A program made the position numbers and the translations under genes. A stretch of 64,000 nt of DNA. It comes from Parvularcula sp. BBD 1991-13 (GTDB taxonomy: Bacteria > Pseudomonadota > Alphaproteobacteria > Caulobacterales > Parvularculaceae). Location of the stretch: assembly GCA_001657385.1 (NCBI GenBank), contig LYSZ01000003.1:191001-255000 (forward strand), read 5' to 3'. This document shows, one piece after another, positions 36,376 to 44,382 of the stretch (position 1 is the first letter of the stretch; every line of letters starts with the position of its first letter). The notes below the pieces were generated by a model. The model was not told the DNA's origin and made no database searches. It was given only the letters and a program-made list of their open reading frames with translations.

Positions 36376-37803
36376 TTAAAGATCGAACACGACGCCGGGA
36401 TTGAGAATGTTCTTCGGATCGAAGGTGCGTTTCAGCGCTTTCATGACGGCGATTTCCTCCGCCGATCGCGAGACGCCGAGCCATCGCTTCTTTTCCCTGC
36501 CGATGCCGTGCTCAGCCGAAATCGATCCCTCCACCCCGCGCAAGGGATGATAGACGCATTCTTCCGCCGCCAGCCGCGCCCGCGCGTCGTCGCCCGCATG
36601 GGACGGCCCCGGATGAACGAAAAGATGCAGGTTGCCGTCGCCGATATGCCCGAAGACATGAAGGACCGCGCCGCCGCCAAATCGCGCCAAGCCCTTCTCG
36701 ACCGCGTGGATATAGTCCTGCATGTTCTGAACCGGCATGCTCACATCGTAAAGGTAAACCGGCTTTTCGCGCAGGATCGGCTCGAAATCGTCGCGGATGC
36801 GCCAGATTTCCCGGCGCTCCTGTTCCGACTGCGCCAGTACGCCGTCCGTAACGAGATCATCGGCCATCGCGGTTTCGAGCAGCGCCATCAGGCGATCTGC
36901 GACGGTTTGGACGCCGGCCCCGCCGCCAGTTTCGTCGCCGGCCTCGATCTCGATCAGTACATAGTAAGGATGCCCGTCCGCAATCGGCGGACGCACCCCG
37001 AGCCCTTTGGCGACGGCGCGGTAGTAATCGCCCCACATCAGCTCGAAAGAGGTGAGCGACGCGCCAAGGCGCTTCTTGCCGAGGGCGAGCAGCGCCAGAA
37101 CCGCATCGTAAGACGCGACCGAAACCAGCGCGGTCTCATGGGCGGCGACCCTGGGCTCAAGCTTCAGGATGGCCCGCGTGATGACGCCCAGCGTCCCCTC
37201 GGCGCCGATGAAGAGCTGTTTCAGGTCGTATCCGGAATTGTCTTTCAGCATGCGTTTCATCGACGAGATCACGCGGCCGTCCGGCAGCACGGCTTCGAGG
37301 CCCAGCACCAGGTTGCGCATCATCCCGTAACGGATCACGTTGACGCCGCCGGCATTGGTGGCGATGTTGCCGCCGATCATGCAGCTTCCCCGCGCGCCGA
37401 GGTCGAGGGGCAGGAACAGGTCTCTCGCTGCGACCTGGGATTGCAGGGCTTCGAGCACGACCCCCGACTGCACGGTGACCGTCTGGCCGATCTCGTCGAT
37501 TTCCTCCACCGCGTTCATCTTCTCAAGGGAGAGGACGACGTCCGCCGCCGCAGACACCGCCCCGCCGGCGCAGCCCGTCCGCCCGCCCTGCACCACGACG
37601 GTCTGGCCGGCGGCGTTGCAGGCGGCGAGAATTCGCGAGACCTCTTCGGTCGATTTCGGCAGCAGCAGCTTCGCCGCCTCGAGGGGCGAGGCGTCCCAGT
37701 AGCTGGTGGCGCGCAGAGCGATATCGTCCTTATCGAGACTGCTTATGCCCTCGAACGCTTTTTCCAGATCGCAACTCATCTCATGTGTCATCGCTTTCGT
37801 CAT
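36376..37803 (-). CDS. FAD-binding D-lactate (D-2-hydroxyacid) dehydrogenase
   Basis: A 475-residue GlcD/DLD-type flavoenzyme. It has an FAD_binding_4 domain with VVVQGGRTGCAGGAV (about 69-83) and GGNIATNAGGVNVIRYG (about 144-160), and a FAD-oxidase C domain with GHIGDGNLHLFVHPG and SAEHGIGREKKRWL near the end. Such enzymes oxidise D-lactate, glycolate or D-2-hydroxyglutarate. Its position in the murQ-gntR-dld operon argues for D-lactate, the product MurQ releases when it cleaves the lactyl ether of MurNAc-6-phosphate, giving pyruvate (inference from pathway logic). 61 bp after the GntR gene. Start ATG 37803; an in-frame ATG at 37791 is also possible. Confidence 0.85.
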   Translation of the reverse strand: MTKAMTHEMSCDLEKAFEGISSLDKDDIALRATSYWDASPLEAAKLLLPKSTEEVSRILAACNAAGQTVVVQGGRTGCAGGAVSAAADVVLSLEKMNAVEEIDEIGQTVTVQSGVVLEALQSQVAARDLFLPLDLGARGSCMIGGNIATNAGGVNVIRYGMMRNLVLGLEAVLPDGRVISSMKRMLKDNSGYDLKQLFIGAEGTLGVITRAILKLEPRVAAHETALVSVASYDAVLALLALGKKRLGASLTSFELMWGDYYRAVAKGLGVRPPIADGHPYYVLIEIEAGDETGGGAGVQTVADRLMALLETAMADDLVTDGVLAQSEQERREIWRIRDDFEPILREKPVYLYDVSMPVQNMQDYIHAVEKGLARFGGGAVLHVFGHIGDGNLHLFVHPGPSHAGDDARARLAAEECVYHPLRGVEGSISAEHGIGREKKRWLGVSRSAEEIAVMKALKRTFDPKNILNPGVVFDL

Positions 37804-37864
37804 GGCGTCAATTCCGAGAGTCGATACGGTCCGTAAACTGAAAATCCGCTTGCCGCGCCGGTTG

Positions 37865-38584
37865 TCAGCGCAGTTCGGTCACGACATCGTAACGGTCGCC
37901 GCGATAGGCGGACCGCGTAAATTCGACGACGGCGCCGTCAGCGCGCTGCGTGACGCGCTCAATCCTCAACACTTCGCTGTTTTCCGAGATCGACAGGAGG
38001 CCGGCTTCGGTCGGCGTCGCCAGGGAGGCGCGCACTTTCTGTCGTCCCTTGACCGGCCGGTTGCCTTTTTCCTCCAGCGCTCCGTAAAGGGAATCGCTGA
38101 TGTCGTCGATCGGCGGCAGCAGGGACGCGACGACGACGGCGTGTTCGATCGCCAGCGGCTCGCCGCCGGACAGCCGGACCCGCCCGAGCCGCGCAACCTT
38201 GGAAGCGGTCGGCACGTTCAGCACCGCGGCCTCCTCGCTTGTCGGGTTGGCGTAAGAACGCATCAGCCAGATGCAGCCGGGCTCCTGACCGCGCGAGCGC
38301 GCGTCGTCGCTGAAGCCGTTGAGATAGGCGCCCGGCATTTCGATGCGCTTCGAGACGAACGTTCCCGACCCCTGTTTTCTGAACAGCAGTTTTTCTTCGA
38401 TGAGCTGATCGACGGCCTTGCGGATCGTAACCCGCGAGGCGCCGGTCAACTCGCACAGGTCGCGTTCGGAAGGCAGCGCCTCGCCGGTGGCGATGCGCCC
38501 CTGGTTGATCTGCCGGCGCAGATTGTTGGCGATCTGAATGTACAGCGGCGTGCTGGCGTCCTTGTTCGTCGGGAATTCGATCAT
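37865..38584 (-). CDS. GntR-family regulator, HutC/UTRA subfamily
   Basis: A 239-residue regulator. The N-terminal winged helix has the GntR landmarks PLYIQIANNLRRQI (about 15-28), LPSERDLCELTGASRVTIRKAVDQL (about 42-66; key part SRVTIRKAV) and GSGTFV. The C-terminal UTRA ligand domain ends with EFTRSAYRGDRYDVV, a conserved UTRA closing motif. HutC-subfamily proteins such as NagR/DasR sense amino-sugar phosphates. Translationally coupled to murQ (4-base overlap) in a murQ-gntR-dld operon. It is the only DNA-binding protein in the amino-sugar locus and hence the likely reader of the three shared 16-bp motifs. Confidence 0.9.
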   Translation of the reverse strand: MIEFPTNKDASTPLYIQIANNLRRQINQGRIATGEALPSERDLCELTGASRVTIRKAVDQLIEEKLLFRKQGSGTFVSKRIEMPGAYLNGFSDDARSRGQEPGCIWLMRSYANPTSEEAAVLNVPTASKVARLGRVRLSGGEPLAIEHAVVVASLLPPIDDISDSLYGALEEKGNRPVKGRQKVRASLATPTEAGLLSISENSEVLRIERVTQRADGAVVEFTRSAYRGDRYDVVTELR

Positions 38585-39489
38585 GCGTGCGTCTCCCTTC
38601 CGGCGCCCCGCGCCTGAGCGGCGAGCGCGTCGCGCAGGATGTTACGGTTTTCCTCAAGAAGCGCCAGCGCCTCGTCCGGCGTCGCCCCAAGCGCGCACAG
38701 GACGCCGGCCTTGATGTCGCCGCCGGCGGCTTCCAGCGCGGCTTCGGCGCGCGACCGGTCGACCGCCGCCAGACGTTCAATCATGGCGACGGCGCGCGCC
38801 TGAAGTTTTTCGTTGGAAATCACCATGTCCACCATCAGCCCTTTATAGACGCGCCCGCAGCGGATCATGATGGCGGTGGAGAGGATGTTCAAAATGGCTT
38901 TCTGGGCCGTGCCGGCCTTCATGCGGGTCGAACCGGCGATCACTTCGCTGCCGGTCTCGGCGCAAATGCCGATCTGGGCCGCCGCCAGAAGCGGCGCGCC
39001 GCCGTTGTTCGAAACGCCGATTGTCAGGGCGCCGACGGCGTTGGCCCGTTCAACGGCGGCGACGGTATAGGGCGTGCGCCCGCTCGCGGCGACGCCGACG
39101 AGAACGTCGCTTTCGCGCATGGCGATGTCGTCGAGGTCGCGGCGGGCCGCGTCGCCGTCGTCCTCGGCGAGTTCGGCGCTTTTCGACAACGCCCCGAAAC
39201 CGCCGGCGAGGGCGTAGGCGAGCCGGTCCGCCGGCCAGCCGAATGTCGGCCCCAACTCGACCCCGTCCTGAACCGCGATGCGCCCCGAAGTGCCGGCCCC
39301 GGCGTAGACGAGACGCCCGCCGGCCGCGAGGCGCGCCGCGGCGGCGTCCGCGGCCTCGGCGATCGCCGGCAACGCCGGACGAACCGCGGCGACCGCGCTG
39401 AGCTGGCCCTCGAACATGGCCTCGACGGCGTTCCGCGTCGACCAATCGTCGATATCGACGTAACGCTTGCTTACGGTCTCAGTGGCCAT
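38581..39489 (-). CDS. murQ: N-acetylmuramic acid 6-phosphate etherase
   Basis: A 302-residue MurQ: an SIS domain with VYAGAGTSGRIAVQDGVELGPTFGW (about 62-86; phosphate loop GAGTSGR at 64-70, acidic catalytic region VELGPTF), GVAASGRTPY and GSTRMKAGTAQKAILN, plus the C-terminal UBA-like helical tail. It cleaves the D-lactyl ether of MurNAc-6-phosphate, giving GlcNAc-6-phosphate and D-lactate. Length and motifs are normal. First gene of the leftward murQ-gntR-dld operon. The promoter region is shared with the divergent namZ-like gene and contains site 1 of the candidate operator. Confidence 0.95.
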   Translation of the reverse strand: MATETVSKRYVDIDDWSTRNAVEAMFEGQLSAVAAVRPALPAIAEAADAAAARLAAGGRLVYAGAGTSGRIAVQDGVELGPTFGWPADRLAYALAGGFGALSKSAELAEDDGDAARRDLDDIAMRESDVLVGVAASGRTPYTVAAVERANAVGALTIGVSNNGGAPLLAAAQIGICAETGSEVIAGSTRMKAGTAQKAILNILSTAIMIRCGRVYKGLMVDMVISNEKLQARAVAMIERLAAVDRSRAEAALEAAGGDIKAGVLCALGATPDEALALLEENRNILRDALAAQARGAGRETHA

Positions 39490-39796
39490 TGCCCGTCACC
39501 ATCGCTTCCACCATCCCTTCCTGCCGTTTTTTTCCTGCCTGTGCGGAAGCCCCCGCGCGGCGCGCGGCGCCTCTTCCCAAAATCGTATTATAATGGTATT
39601 AAACCGGATGACAATGTTTCTATTCCGGCGTCGCTGTTCCTGAAGGCCGGCGCGGGGCTTCCGGGTTCGGCGGCCGCCGGGCGTTAAGGGCGGCGTCGGG
39701 AAGCGAAGCGGCGTTTTATGGGCAATTTAACCTTTCTCGACCAACCGGTCAGACGACCGACGATACATCGAGGTTGAGACAAGAGGGGCGCGCAAC
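39490..39796. other. Divergent promoter region murQ / namZ-like gene
   Basis: A 307-bp gap between divergent genes without a supported ORF. It contains the candidate operator at 39583-39598 within an AT-rich patch that has TATAAT on both strands (the sequence TTATAA is symmetric). A GAGGGG Shine-Dalgarno precedes the plus-strand start at 39797. Confidence 0.6.
39583..39598 (-). promoter_or_regulatory. Candidate operator, site 1 (murQ / namZ-like promoters)
   Basis: On the minus strand this reads TACCATTATAATACGA, the same TACCA-N6-TAyCA layout as sites 2 and 3 with one mismatch in the second half-site. It includes a TATAAT that could serve as -10 for either gene. Confidence 0.5.
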
Positions 39797-41002
39797 ATGG
39801 ATTTCGGGCTGGACCGGCTTTTATCTGACAGAGCGCTGCGGGCGCCGCTCGCCGGCAGACGCGTCGCCCTCCTTGGCCATCCGGCTTCCGTGACCCGGGA
39901 TCTTAGCCATGCGCTCGACGGGCTGGCGTCCTGCGAGGAGATCGCCCTGTCGGCGGCGTTCGGTCCGCAGCACGGCCTGCGCGGCGATAAGCAGGACAAC
40001 ATGGTGGAATCGCCGGACTATACCGATCCGGCGCATGGCGTTCGCGTCTTCAGCCTGTACGGAGAGGTGCGCCGCCCCACCGACGAGATGATGGAGAGTT
40101 TCGACGTCATCCTGATCGACCTGCAGGATCTTGGCTGCCGCATCTACACTTTCATCACGACCCTGCTCTACGTCCTGGAAGCCTGCGCAGCGCACAAAAA
40201 GGCCGTGTGGGTGCTGGACCGGCCGAACCCGGCCGGCCGGCCCGTGGAGGGGCTGACGCTGCGGCCCGGCTGGGAAAGCTTTGTCGGCGCCGGGCCGATG
40301 CCGATGCGGCACGGGCTGACCATGGGGGAGATGGGACGCTGGTTCGTCAGGCGTTTCAACATCGACGTTGAGTACAAGGTTATCGAGATGGAAGGCTGGC
40401 GCCCGGCGGCGGCGCCGGGATACGGCTGGCCGATGCCGGAACGTTCCTGGGTCAACCCCAGCCCGAACGTTCCGACCCTGAACATGGCCCGGGCCTATGC
40501 CGGCACGGTCATGCTTGAAGGCGCGACCCTGTCCGAGGGGCGGGGAACAACCCGCGCGCTGGAGCTGTTCGGCGCGCCGGACATCAGCGCGCGCGACGTG
40601 CTCTCGACGATGGAAAAGACCGCGCCCGAATGGCTGACGGGATGCCGCCTGCGCGAATGCTGGTTCGAGCCGACCTTCCACAAGCATGTCGGCGCGCTGT
40701 GCAACGGCTTCCAGATCCACGCCGACGACGAGGCTTACGCGCATGACGCGTTTCGTCCCTGGCGCATCGTCGCCCTCGCCTTCAAGGCCGTGCGCAATCT
40801 GTATCCGGACTATCCGATCTGGCGTGATTTTCACTACGAATACGAGCGCGACAAGCTGGCGATCGACGTCATCAACGGCGGCGATCTGTTGCGCCGATGG
40901 GTCGACGACCCCGCCGCCGAGCCGGGTGACCTGGACGCGCTGGCGCGCGAAGACGAGGAAGCCTGGCGCGACGAGCGCGCGGCGTGCCTGCTCTACCGCT
41001 AG
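39797..41002 (+). CDS. namZ: NamZ-like exo-beta-N-acetylmuramidase (DUF1343 family)
   Basis: A 401-residue DUF1343-family protein. Landmarks: AAFGPQHGLRGDKQDNM (about 53-69), VFSLYGEVRRPTDEM (84-98), ILIDLQDLGCRIYTFITTL (105-123), WVLDRPNPAGRPVEG and NPSPNVPTLNMARAYAG. The characterised member, Bacillus NamZ, releases terminal MurNAc from peptidoglycan-derived glycans. The usual PEHG glutamate of the family is Gln58 here. No signal peptide or lipobox is present, so it probably acts in the cytoplasm on imported MurNAc-GlcNAc disaccharides, unlike secreted relatives (inference). Divergent from murQ and sharing its regulatory region, which supports the functional call. Confidence 0.85.
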   Translation: MDFGLDRLLSDRALRAPLAGRRVALLGHPASVTRDLSHALDGLASCEEIALSAAFGPQHGLRGDKQDNMVESPDYTDPAHGVRVFSLYGEVRRPTDEMMESFDVILIDLQDLGCRIYTFITTLLYVLEACAAHKKAVWVLDRPNPAGRPVEGLTLRPGWESFVGAGPMPMRHGLTMGEMGRWFVRRFNIDVEYKVIEMEGWRPAAAPGYGWPMPERSWVNPSPNVPTLNMARAYAGTVMLEGATLSEGRGTTRALELFGAPDISARDVLSTMEKTAPEWLTGCRLRECWFEPTFHKHVGALCNGFQIHADDEAYAHDAFRPWRIVALAFKAVRNLYPDYPIWRDFHYEYERDKLAIDVINGGDLLRRWVDDPAAEPGDLDALAREDEEAWRDERAACLLYR

Positions 41003-41113
41003 GCGCGGCGCCGGCCTGAAATTTTTTGAGGCCGCGAGCCCTCGGACCGTCGACCTCGCGCGCAATCGATCAAGAAATCACGCCGCGAGGGCTTCCGGCG
41101 CCGGCGCCGCGCC
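41002..41113. repeat. Nested GC-rich inverted repeat between namZ and cobT
   Basis: A perfect 14-bp arm, GGCGCGGCGCCGGC at 41002-41015, recurs as its reverse complement at 41100-41113. Inside, AGCCCTC (41037-41043) pairs with GAGGGCT (41087-41093). The loop also carries a weak CGGCCT/AGGCCG stem with a T-run. Almost the whole intergenic region is thus foldable; it may act as a terminator or be a REP-like element. Confidence 0.7.
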
Positions 41114-41128
41114 GGTAGCATCCCTCGC

Positions 41129-42154
41129 ATGACCCTGACCGACGCTCCTTCCCCGGAAGCCATCCGCGCCGCGATCGACAACAAGACCATGCCCCCCGGC
41201 GCGCTGGGCCGCATCGAAGCGCTCGCCGCGCAGATCGCCCGCATCCAGGGCGCGCTCGCCCCCCGCGCCGATCGCTGCGCGCTGACGATTTTCGCCGCCG
41301 ACCATGGCATGGCCGCCGCGGGGGTCTCCGCCTTCCCGCAGGCGGTGACGCGGCAGATGGTGCTGAATTTTCTCCACGGCGGCGCCGCGGCGACCGTGTT
41401 CGCGCGCGCCCTCGGCGCATCGGTCCGCGTTGTGGACGCGGGCGTCGCCGGCGCGCCGATCGACCATGACGCGCTCCTTGACCGGCGCATCGCCGCCGGC
41501 ACGGCCAACGCCATCGACGGGCCGGCCATGTCCCCGGCGCAATGCGCCGCCGCCCTTGACGCGGGCGAGGCCATCGGCCGCGCGACATCCGCGGATGTGG
41601 CGTGCTTCGGCGAGATGGGCATCGGCAACACGTCGTCGGCGAGCCTCCTTGCCGCGAAGCTCGCCGGACTGCCGGTTGCGGCGCTCGCCGGTCGGGGCAC
41701 GGGTCTTGACGACGCGGCCCTCGCCCGCAAGGTCTCGCTGCTCGAACGGGCCGCCGGGCGCACCCCCGACACCCTGTCCGCGAGGGACGCCCTTGAGCAT
41801 TACGGCGGCTTTGAGATCGCGATGATGGCGGGCGCGATGATCGGCGCCGCCGCGGCGCGCCGCGTCGTCATCGTCGACGGGTTCATCGCCGGCGCTGCGG
41901 CCCTGTGCGCCAGGGACGTCGCGCCGGGCTGCGAGGCGAGTTTCGTTTACGCCCACCGCTCCGCCGAAGCGGGCCACCGGCGCATGCTCGACGCGCTGGG
42001 GGCGGAACCGCTTCTCGATCTCGACATGCGTCTCGGCGAAGGGACCGGCGCCCTTCTCGCCTGGCCGCTTGTAAAGGCCGCCGCGGCGATGCTGCGCGAG
42101 ATGGCGACCTTCGACGGCGCCGGCGTCAGCGGACCGTCGGCGCCCGGATCATGA
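41129..42154 (+). CDS. cobT: Nicotinate-nucleotide--dimethylbenzimidazole phosphoribosyltransferase
   Basis: A 341-residue CobT. It makes alpha-ribazole phosphate from nicotinate mononucleotide and the lower ligand base, activating it for cobalamin assembly. Motifs: KTMPPGALGRIEALA (about 18-32), FAADHGMAAAGVSAFPQAVT (about 52-71), GEMGIGNTSSAS and the terminal RLGEGTGALLAWPL, which contains the catalytic-region Glu. Length is usual. It starts the plus-strand cobT-cobS-cobC-cobO run and is 7 bp before cobS. Confidence 0.95.
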   Translation: MTLTDAPSPEAIRAAIDNKTMPPGALGRIEALAAQIARIQGALAPRADRCALTIFAADHGMAAAGVSAFPQAVTRQMVLNFLHGGAAATVFARALGASVRVVDAGVAGAPIDHDALLDRRIAAGTANAIDGPAMSPAQCAAALDAGEAIGRATSADVACFGEMGIGNTSSASLLAAKLAGLPVAALAGRGTGLDDAALARKVSLLERAAGRTPDTLSARDALEHYGGFEIAMMAGAMIGAAAARRVVIVDGFIAGAAALCARDVAPGCEASFVYAHRSAEAGHRRMLDALGAEPLLDLDMRLGEGTGALLAWPLVKAAAAMLREMATFDGAGVSGPSAPGS

Positions 42155-42161
42155 CCCGCGC

Positions 42162-42920
42162 ATGAAAGGCGAAGCGGCAACCTTTCTTCTCGCCGTGCAG
42201 TTCCTGACCCGACTGCCGGCGCCGGTGGGAACGGGGTATACGCCCGAACGCATGGCGGCGTCGGTGAAGTACTACCCTTTGGTCGGGGCGCTGGTGGGGC
42301 TTGTCTGCGCTCAAGCCTACTGGGCGGCGAGCCTGGCGCTGCCCCACGCGCTCGCCGCGGTCGCAGCGATCGCCGTCGGCCTCCTGATCACCGGGGCGTT
42401 TCACGAGGACGGGCTGGCGGACGTGTTCGACGGCGTCGGCGGGGGCGCGAGCCGCGAGCGCGCGTTGCAGATCATGAAGGACTCCCGGCTTGGAACCTAC
42501 GGCGTCGCGGCGCTGGTGGTCGCCCTGGCGCTCAAGGCGGGGGCGCTGGCGGCGCTGCCGGCGGAGATGATGGCGGCGAGCCTCGTCGCGGGACACGGGC
42601 TCTCCCGCCTGTCCAGCGTCGCGGCGATCGCCACCAGCCGTTACGCCCGCGAGGAGGGAACCGCCAAGCCCGTGGCCGTGGGCGTGTCGCGCGCGGCGAT
42701 GGCTGTCGCGCTCGCGACAGGGGCCGCGATCATGGCGGGATGGGCGCTGGTTCGTCCGCCCGCGGCGCTTGGTTGCGCCCTCGCCGGGCTCGCCGCGGGG
42801 CATGTCCTGATGCGGCTTTTCTATGAACGCAAGCTCGGCGGCTATACCGGCGACGCCCTCGGCGCGGTGCAGCAGGCGAGCGAAATCGGTTTCTATCTCG
42901 GGCTGGCGGCGTGGGCGTGA
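42162..42920 (+). CDS. cobS: Adenosylcobinamide-GDP ribazoletransferase (cobalamin synthase)
   Basis: A 252-residue integral membrane protein with about six hydrophobic helices. It joins adenosylcobinamide-GDP with alpha-ribazole (phosphate), the last assembly step (CobS; CobV in aerobic nomenclature). Motifs: FLTRLPAP (about 14-21), the metal-binding HEDGLADVFDGVGGG (about 77-91) and IMKDSRLGTYG. ATG 42162 is 7 bp after cobT. Confidence 0.94.
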   Translation: MKGEAATFLLAVQFLTRLPAPVGTGYTPERMAASVKYYPLVGALVGLVCAQAYWAASLALPHALAAVAAIAVGLLITGAFHEDGLADVFDGVGGGASRERALQIMKDSRLGTYGVAALVVALALKAGALAALPAEMMAASLVAGHGLSRLSSVAAIATSRYAREEGTAKPVAVGVSRAAMAVALATGAAIMAGWALVRPPAALGCALAGLAAGHVLMRLFYERKLGGYTGDALGAVQQASEIGFYLGLAAWA

Positions 42921-42969
42921 AAGAGGTGAGCGTGAACGGGATCCGCATGAACGGAATGGACGCAAGCGG

Positions 42970-43518
42970 ATGAGCGTCATGTTCGTGCGTCACACGACGC
43001 CCCGCGTCGCGCCCGGCGTCTGTTACGGGCGGACCGATCTGCCGTTGGCGGACAGTTTCGACGACGAGGCGGCGGCGGTGGCCCGCGCGATGCCGAATGC
43101 GGACCGCATCGTCTCCAGCCCGCTTCAGCGCTGCCGCCAACTCGCCGAGCGCCTCGCCGAAGAGGCGGGCCTGCCGCTCGCCATCGACGAGCGGCTTGTC
43201 GAGATGGATTTCGGCGCGTGGGAGGCGCGACCGTGGTCGGACATTCCGCGCGAGGAAATCGATGCATGGATGCAGGACTTTCTCCACGCGCGGCCCCATG
43301 GCGGGGAAAGCGTGGCGATGTTGCGGGCGCGCGCACTTGCCGCGGCGACAGCTCTCAGGGACCGGCCGAGTATGACGCTTGCGGTGACTCATGCCGGCGT
43401 GATCAAGGCCGTTCTCGCGGACGGAGACCGGGCCGCGAATTTCAAGACCCATGTCGATTTCGGCGGCTTCGCCGCCATGCCCCCGGCGCAGGGGGCGTCC
43501 AGCCAGGGAGGCGCATGA
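42970..43518 (+). CDS. cobC: Histidine phosphatase family, probable alpha-ribazole phosphatase
   Basis: A 182-residue phosphoglycerate-mutase-fold phosphatase. It has the catalytic His in MFVRHTTP (residues 4-11; RHTT instead of the common RHGE/RHGQ), SSPLQRCRQLAERL and the second His in LAVTHAGVIKA. In this cluster it is expected to dephosphorylate alpha-ribazole-5'-phosphate or adenosylcobalamin-5'-phosphate. ATG 42970 was chosen, as longer upstream readings overlap cobS in a different frame. The end overlaps the start of cobO. 'CobC' is used here in the Salmonella sense and differs from the decarboxylase encoded at 51589. Confidence 0.82.
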   Translation: MSVMFVRHTTPRVAPGVCYGRTDLPLADSFDDEAAAVARAMPNADRIVSSPLQRCRQLAERLAEEAGLPLAIDERLVEMDFGAWEARPWSDIPREEIDAWMQDFLHARPHGGESVAMLRARALAAATALRDRPSMTLAVTHAGVIKAVLADGDRAANFKTHVDFGGFAAMPPAQGASSQGGA

Positions 43519-44150
43519 TGAGCGACAAAGACAACGAAGAGACGGACAACGCGGAAGAAAACGCCCACAAGGCGGCGATGAAAAAGCTGCAGGCGGAGCA
43601 ACGAAAGAAAACCGCCGCGGCGTCGGACCCGCAGCGCGGCCTCGTCCTCGTCCACACCGGCGATGGCAAGGGAAAATCCAGCTCGGCCTTCGGCGTGATC
43701 GTCCGGGCGCTCGGATGGGGCCAGAAAGTCGGCGTCGTCCAGTTCATCAAGGGAACCTGGGTCACCGGCGAACGCCAGTTCTTCGACGGGCTGAAAGACG
43801 CGGTGGACTGGCGCACCATGGGCGAGGGCTTCACCTGGGACACCCAGGACATGGGACGCGACATCGCCGCCGCCAAGGCCGCGTTCAAAGAAGCCGGGAC
43901 CATGTTGTCGAGCGGCGACTACGACCTTGTGGTGCTGGACGAGATTAACATCGCGCTGCGCTACGACTATCTCGACCCGGCGGTGGTGCTGGACGGGCTG
44001 AAAGCGCGCTCGGAGCGCACCAGCGTCATCCTGACGGGCCGCGACGCCCTTCCGGAAATCTGCGATTACGCGGATCTCGTCAGTGAAATGCGGGAAATCA
44101 AGCACCCTTTCAAAGCGGGAATCAAAGCGCAGCGCGGCCTCGATTTTTAG
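43518..44150 (+). CDS. cobO: Cob(I)yrinic acid a,c-diamide adenosyltransferase
   Basis: A 210-residue CobO/CobA(BtuR)-type ATP:corrinoid adenosyltransferase with the P-loop GDGKGKSSSAFG at about 48-59, VVQFIKGTW, and LVVLDEINIALRYDYL. It attaches the 5'-deoxyadenosyl group to corrinoids, both de novo intermediates and salvaged cobinamide. Two adjacent in-frame ATGs exist at 43515 and 43518; the second is better spaced from AGGGAGG. The highly charged first ~35 residues precede the conserved domain. Followed after 32 bp by a promoter and the cobalamin riboswitch of the next operon. Confidence 0.93.
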   Translation: MSDKDNEETDNAEENAHKAAMKKLQAEQRKKTAAASDPQRGLVLVHTGDGKGKSSSAFGVIVRALGWGQKVGVVQFIKGTWVTGERQFFDGLKDAVDWRTMGEGFTWDTQDMGRDIAAAKAAFKEAGTMLSSGDYDLVVLDEINIALRYDYLDPAVVLDGLKARSERTSVILTGRDALPEICDYADLVSEMREIKHPFKAGIKAQRGLDF

Positions 44151-44182
44151 CTTTACTGGACGGCTTGCAAGAAAACCGATTG

Positions 44183-44214
44183 TTGACAAGCCGTCGCCGC
44201 CGCAGCACTACTAA
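44183..44214 (+). promoter_or_regulatory. Putative promoter of the riboswitch-btuB operon
   Basis: A consensus TTGACA sits at 44183-44188, followed 17-20 bp later by a weak -10 candidate (CACTAC to TACTAA, 44206-44214), just before the predicted aptamer start at 44220. Confidence 0.5.
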
Positions 44215-44219
44215 AGACA

Positions 44220-44382
44220 GATGGCGCCTTCGTAACAGAAGGCTAAGAGGGAAGCCGGTGCGAATCCGGCGCTGTACCCGCAACTGTCAGCCGGGAGTTG
44301 ACGGCCACGAGATGCCACTGGAGCGCCCTGCTCTGGGAAGGCGGCCCGAAACGACGATCGGCGAGCCAGGAGACCTGCCATC
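44220..44382 (+). ncRNA. Cobalamin riboswitch aptamer
   Basis: The region has the conserved cobalamin riboswitch blocks in order: GAGGGAAGCCGGTGCGAATC (P3-P4 area, about 44247-44266), GCGCTGTACCCGCAACTGT, a GCCACTG segment (44313-44319), CTGGGAAGGCGG and the B12-box core AGCCAGGAGACCTGCC (about 44364-44379). A closing P1 helix is visible: GATGGC at 44220-44225 with GCCATC at 44377-44382. It should bind adenosylcobalamin or a related cobalamin and repress the downstream btuB-btuFCD-cobQ-cobD-cobC genes. Confidence 0.95.
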
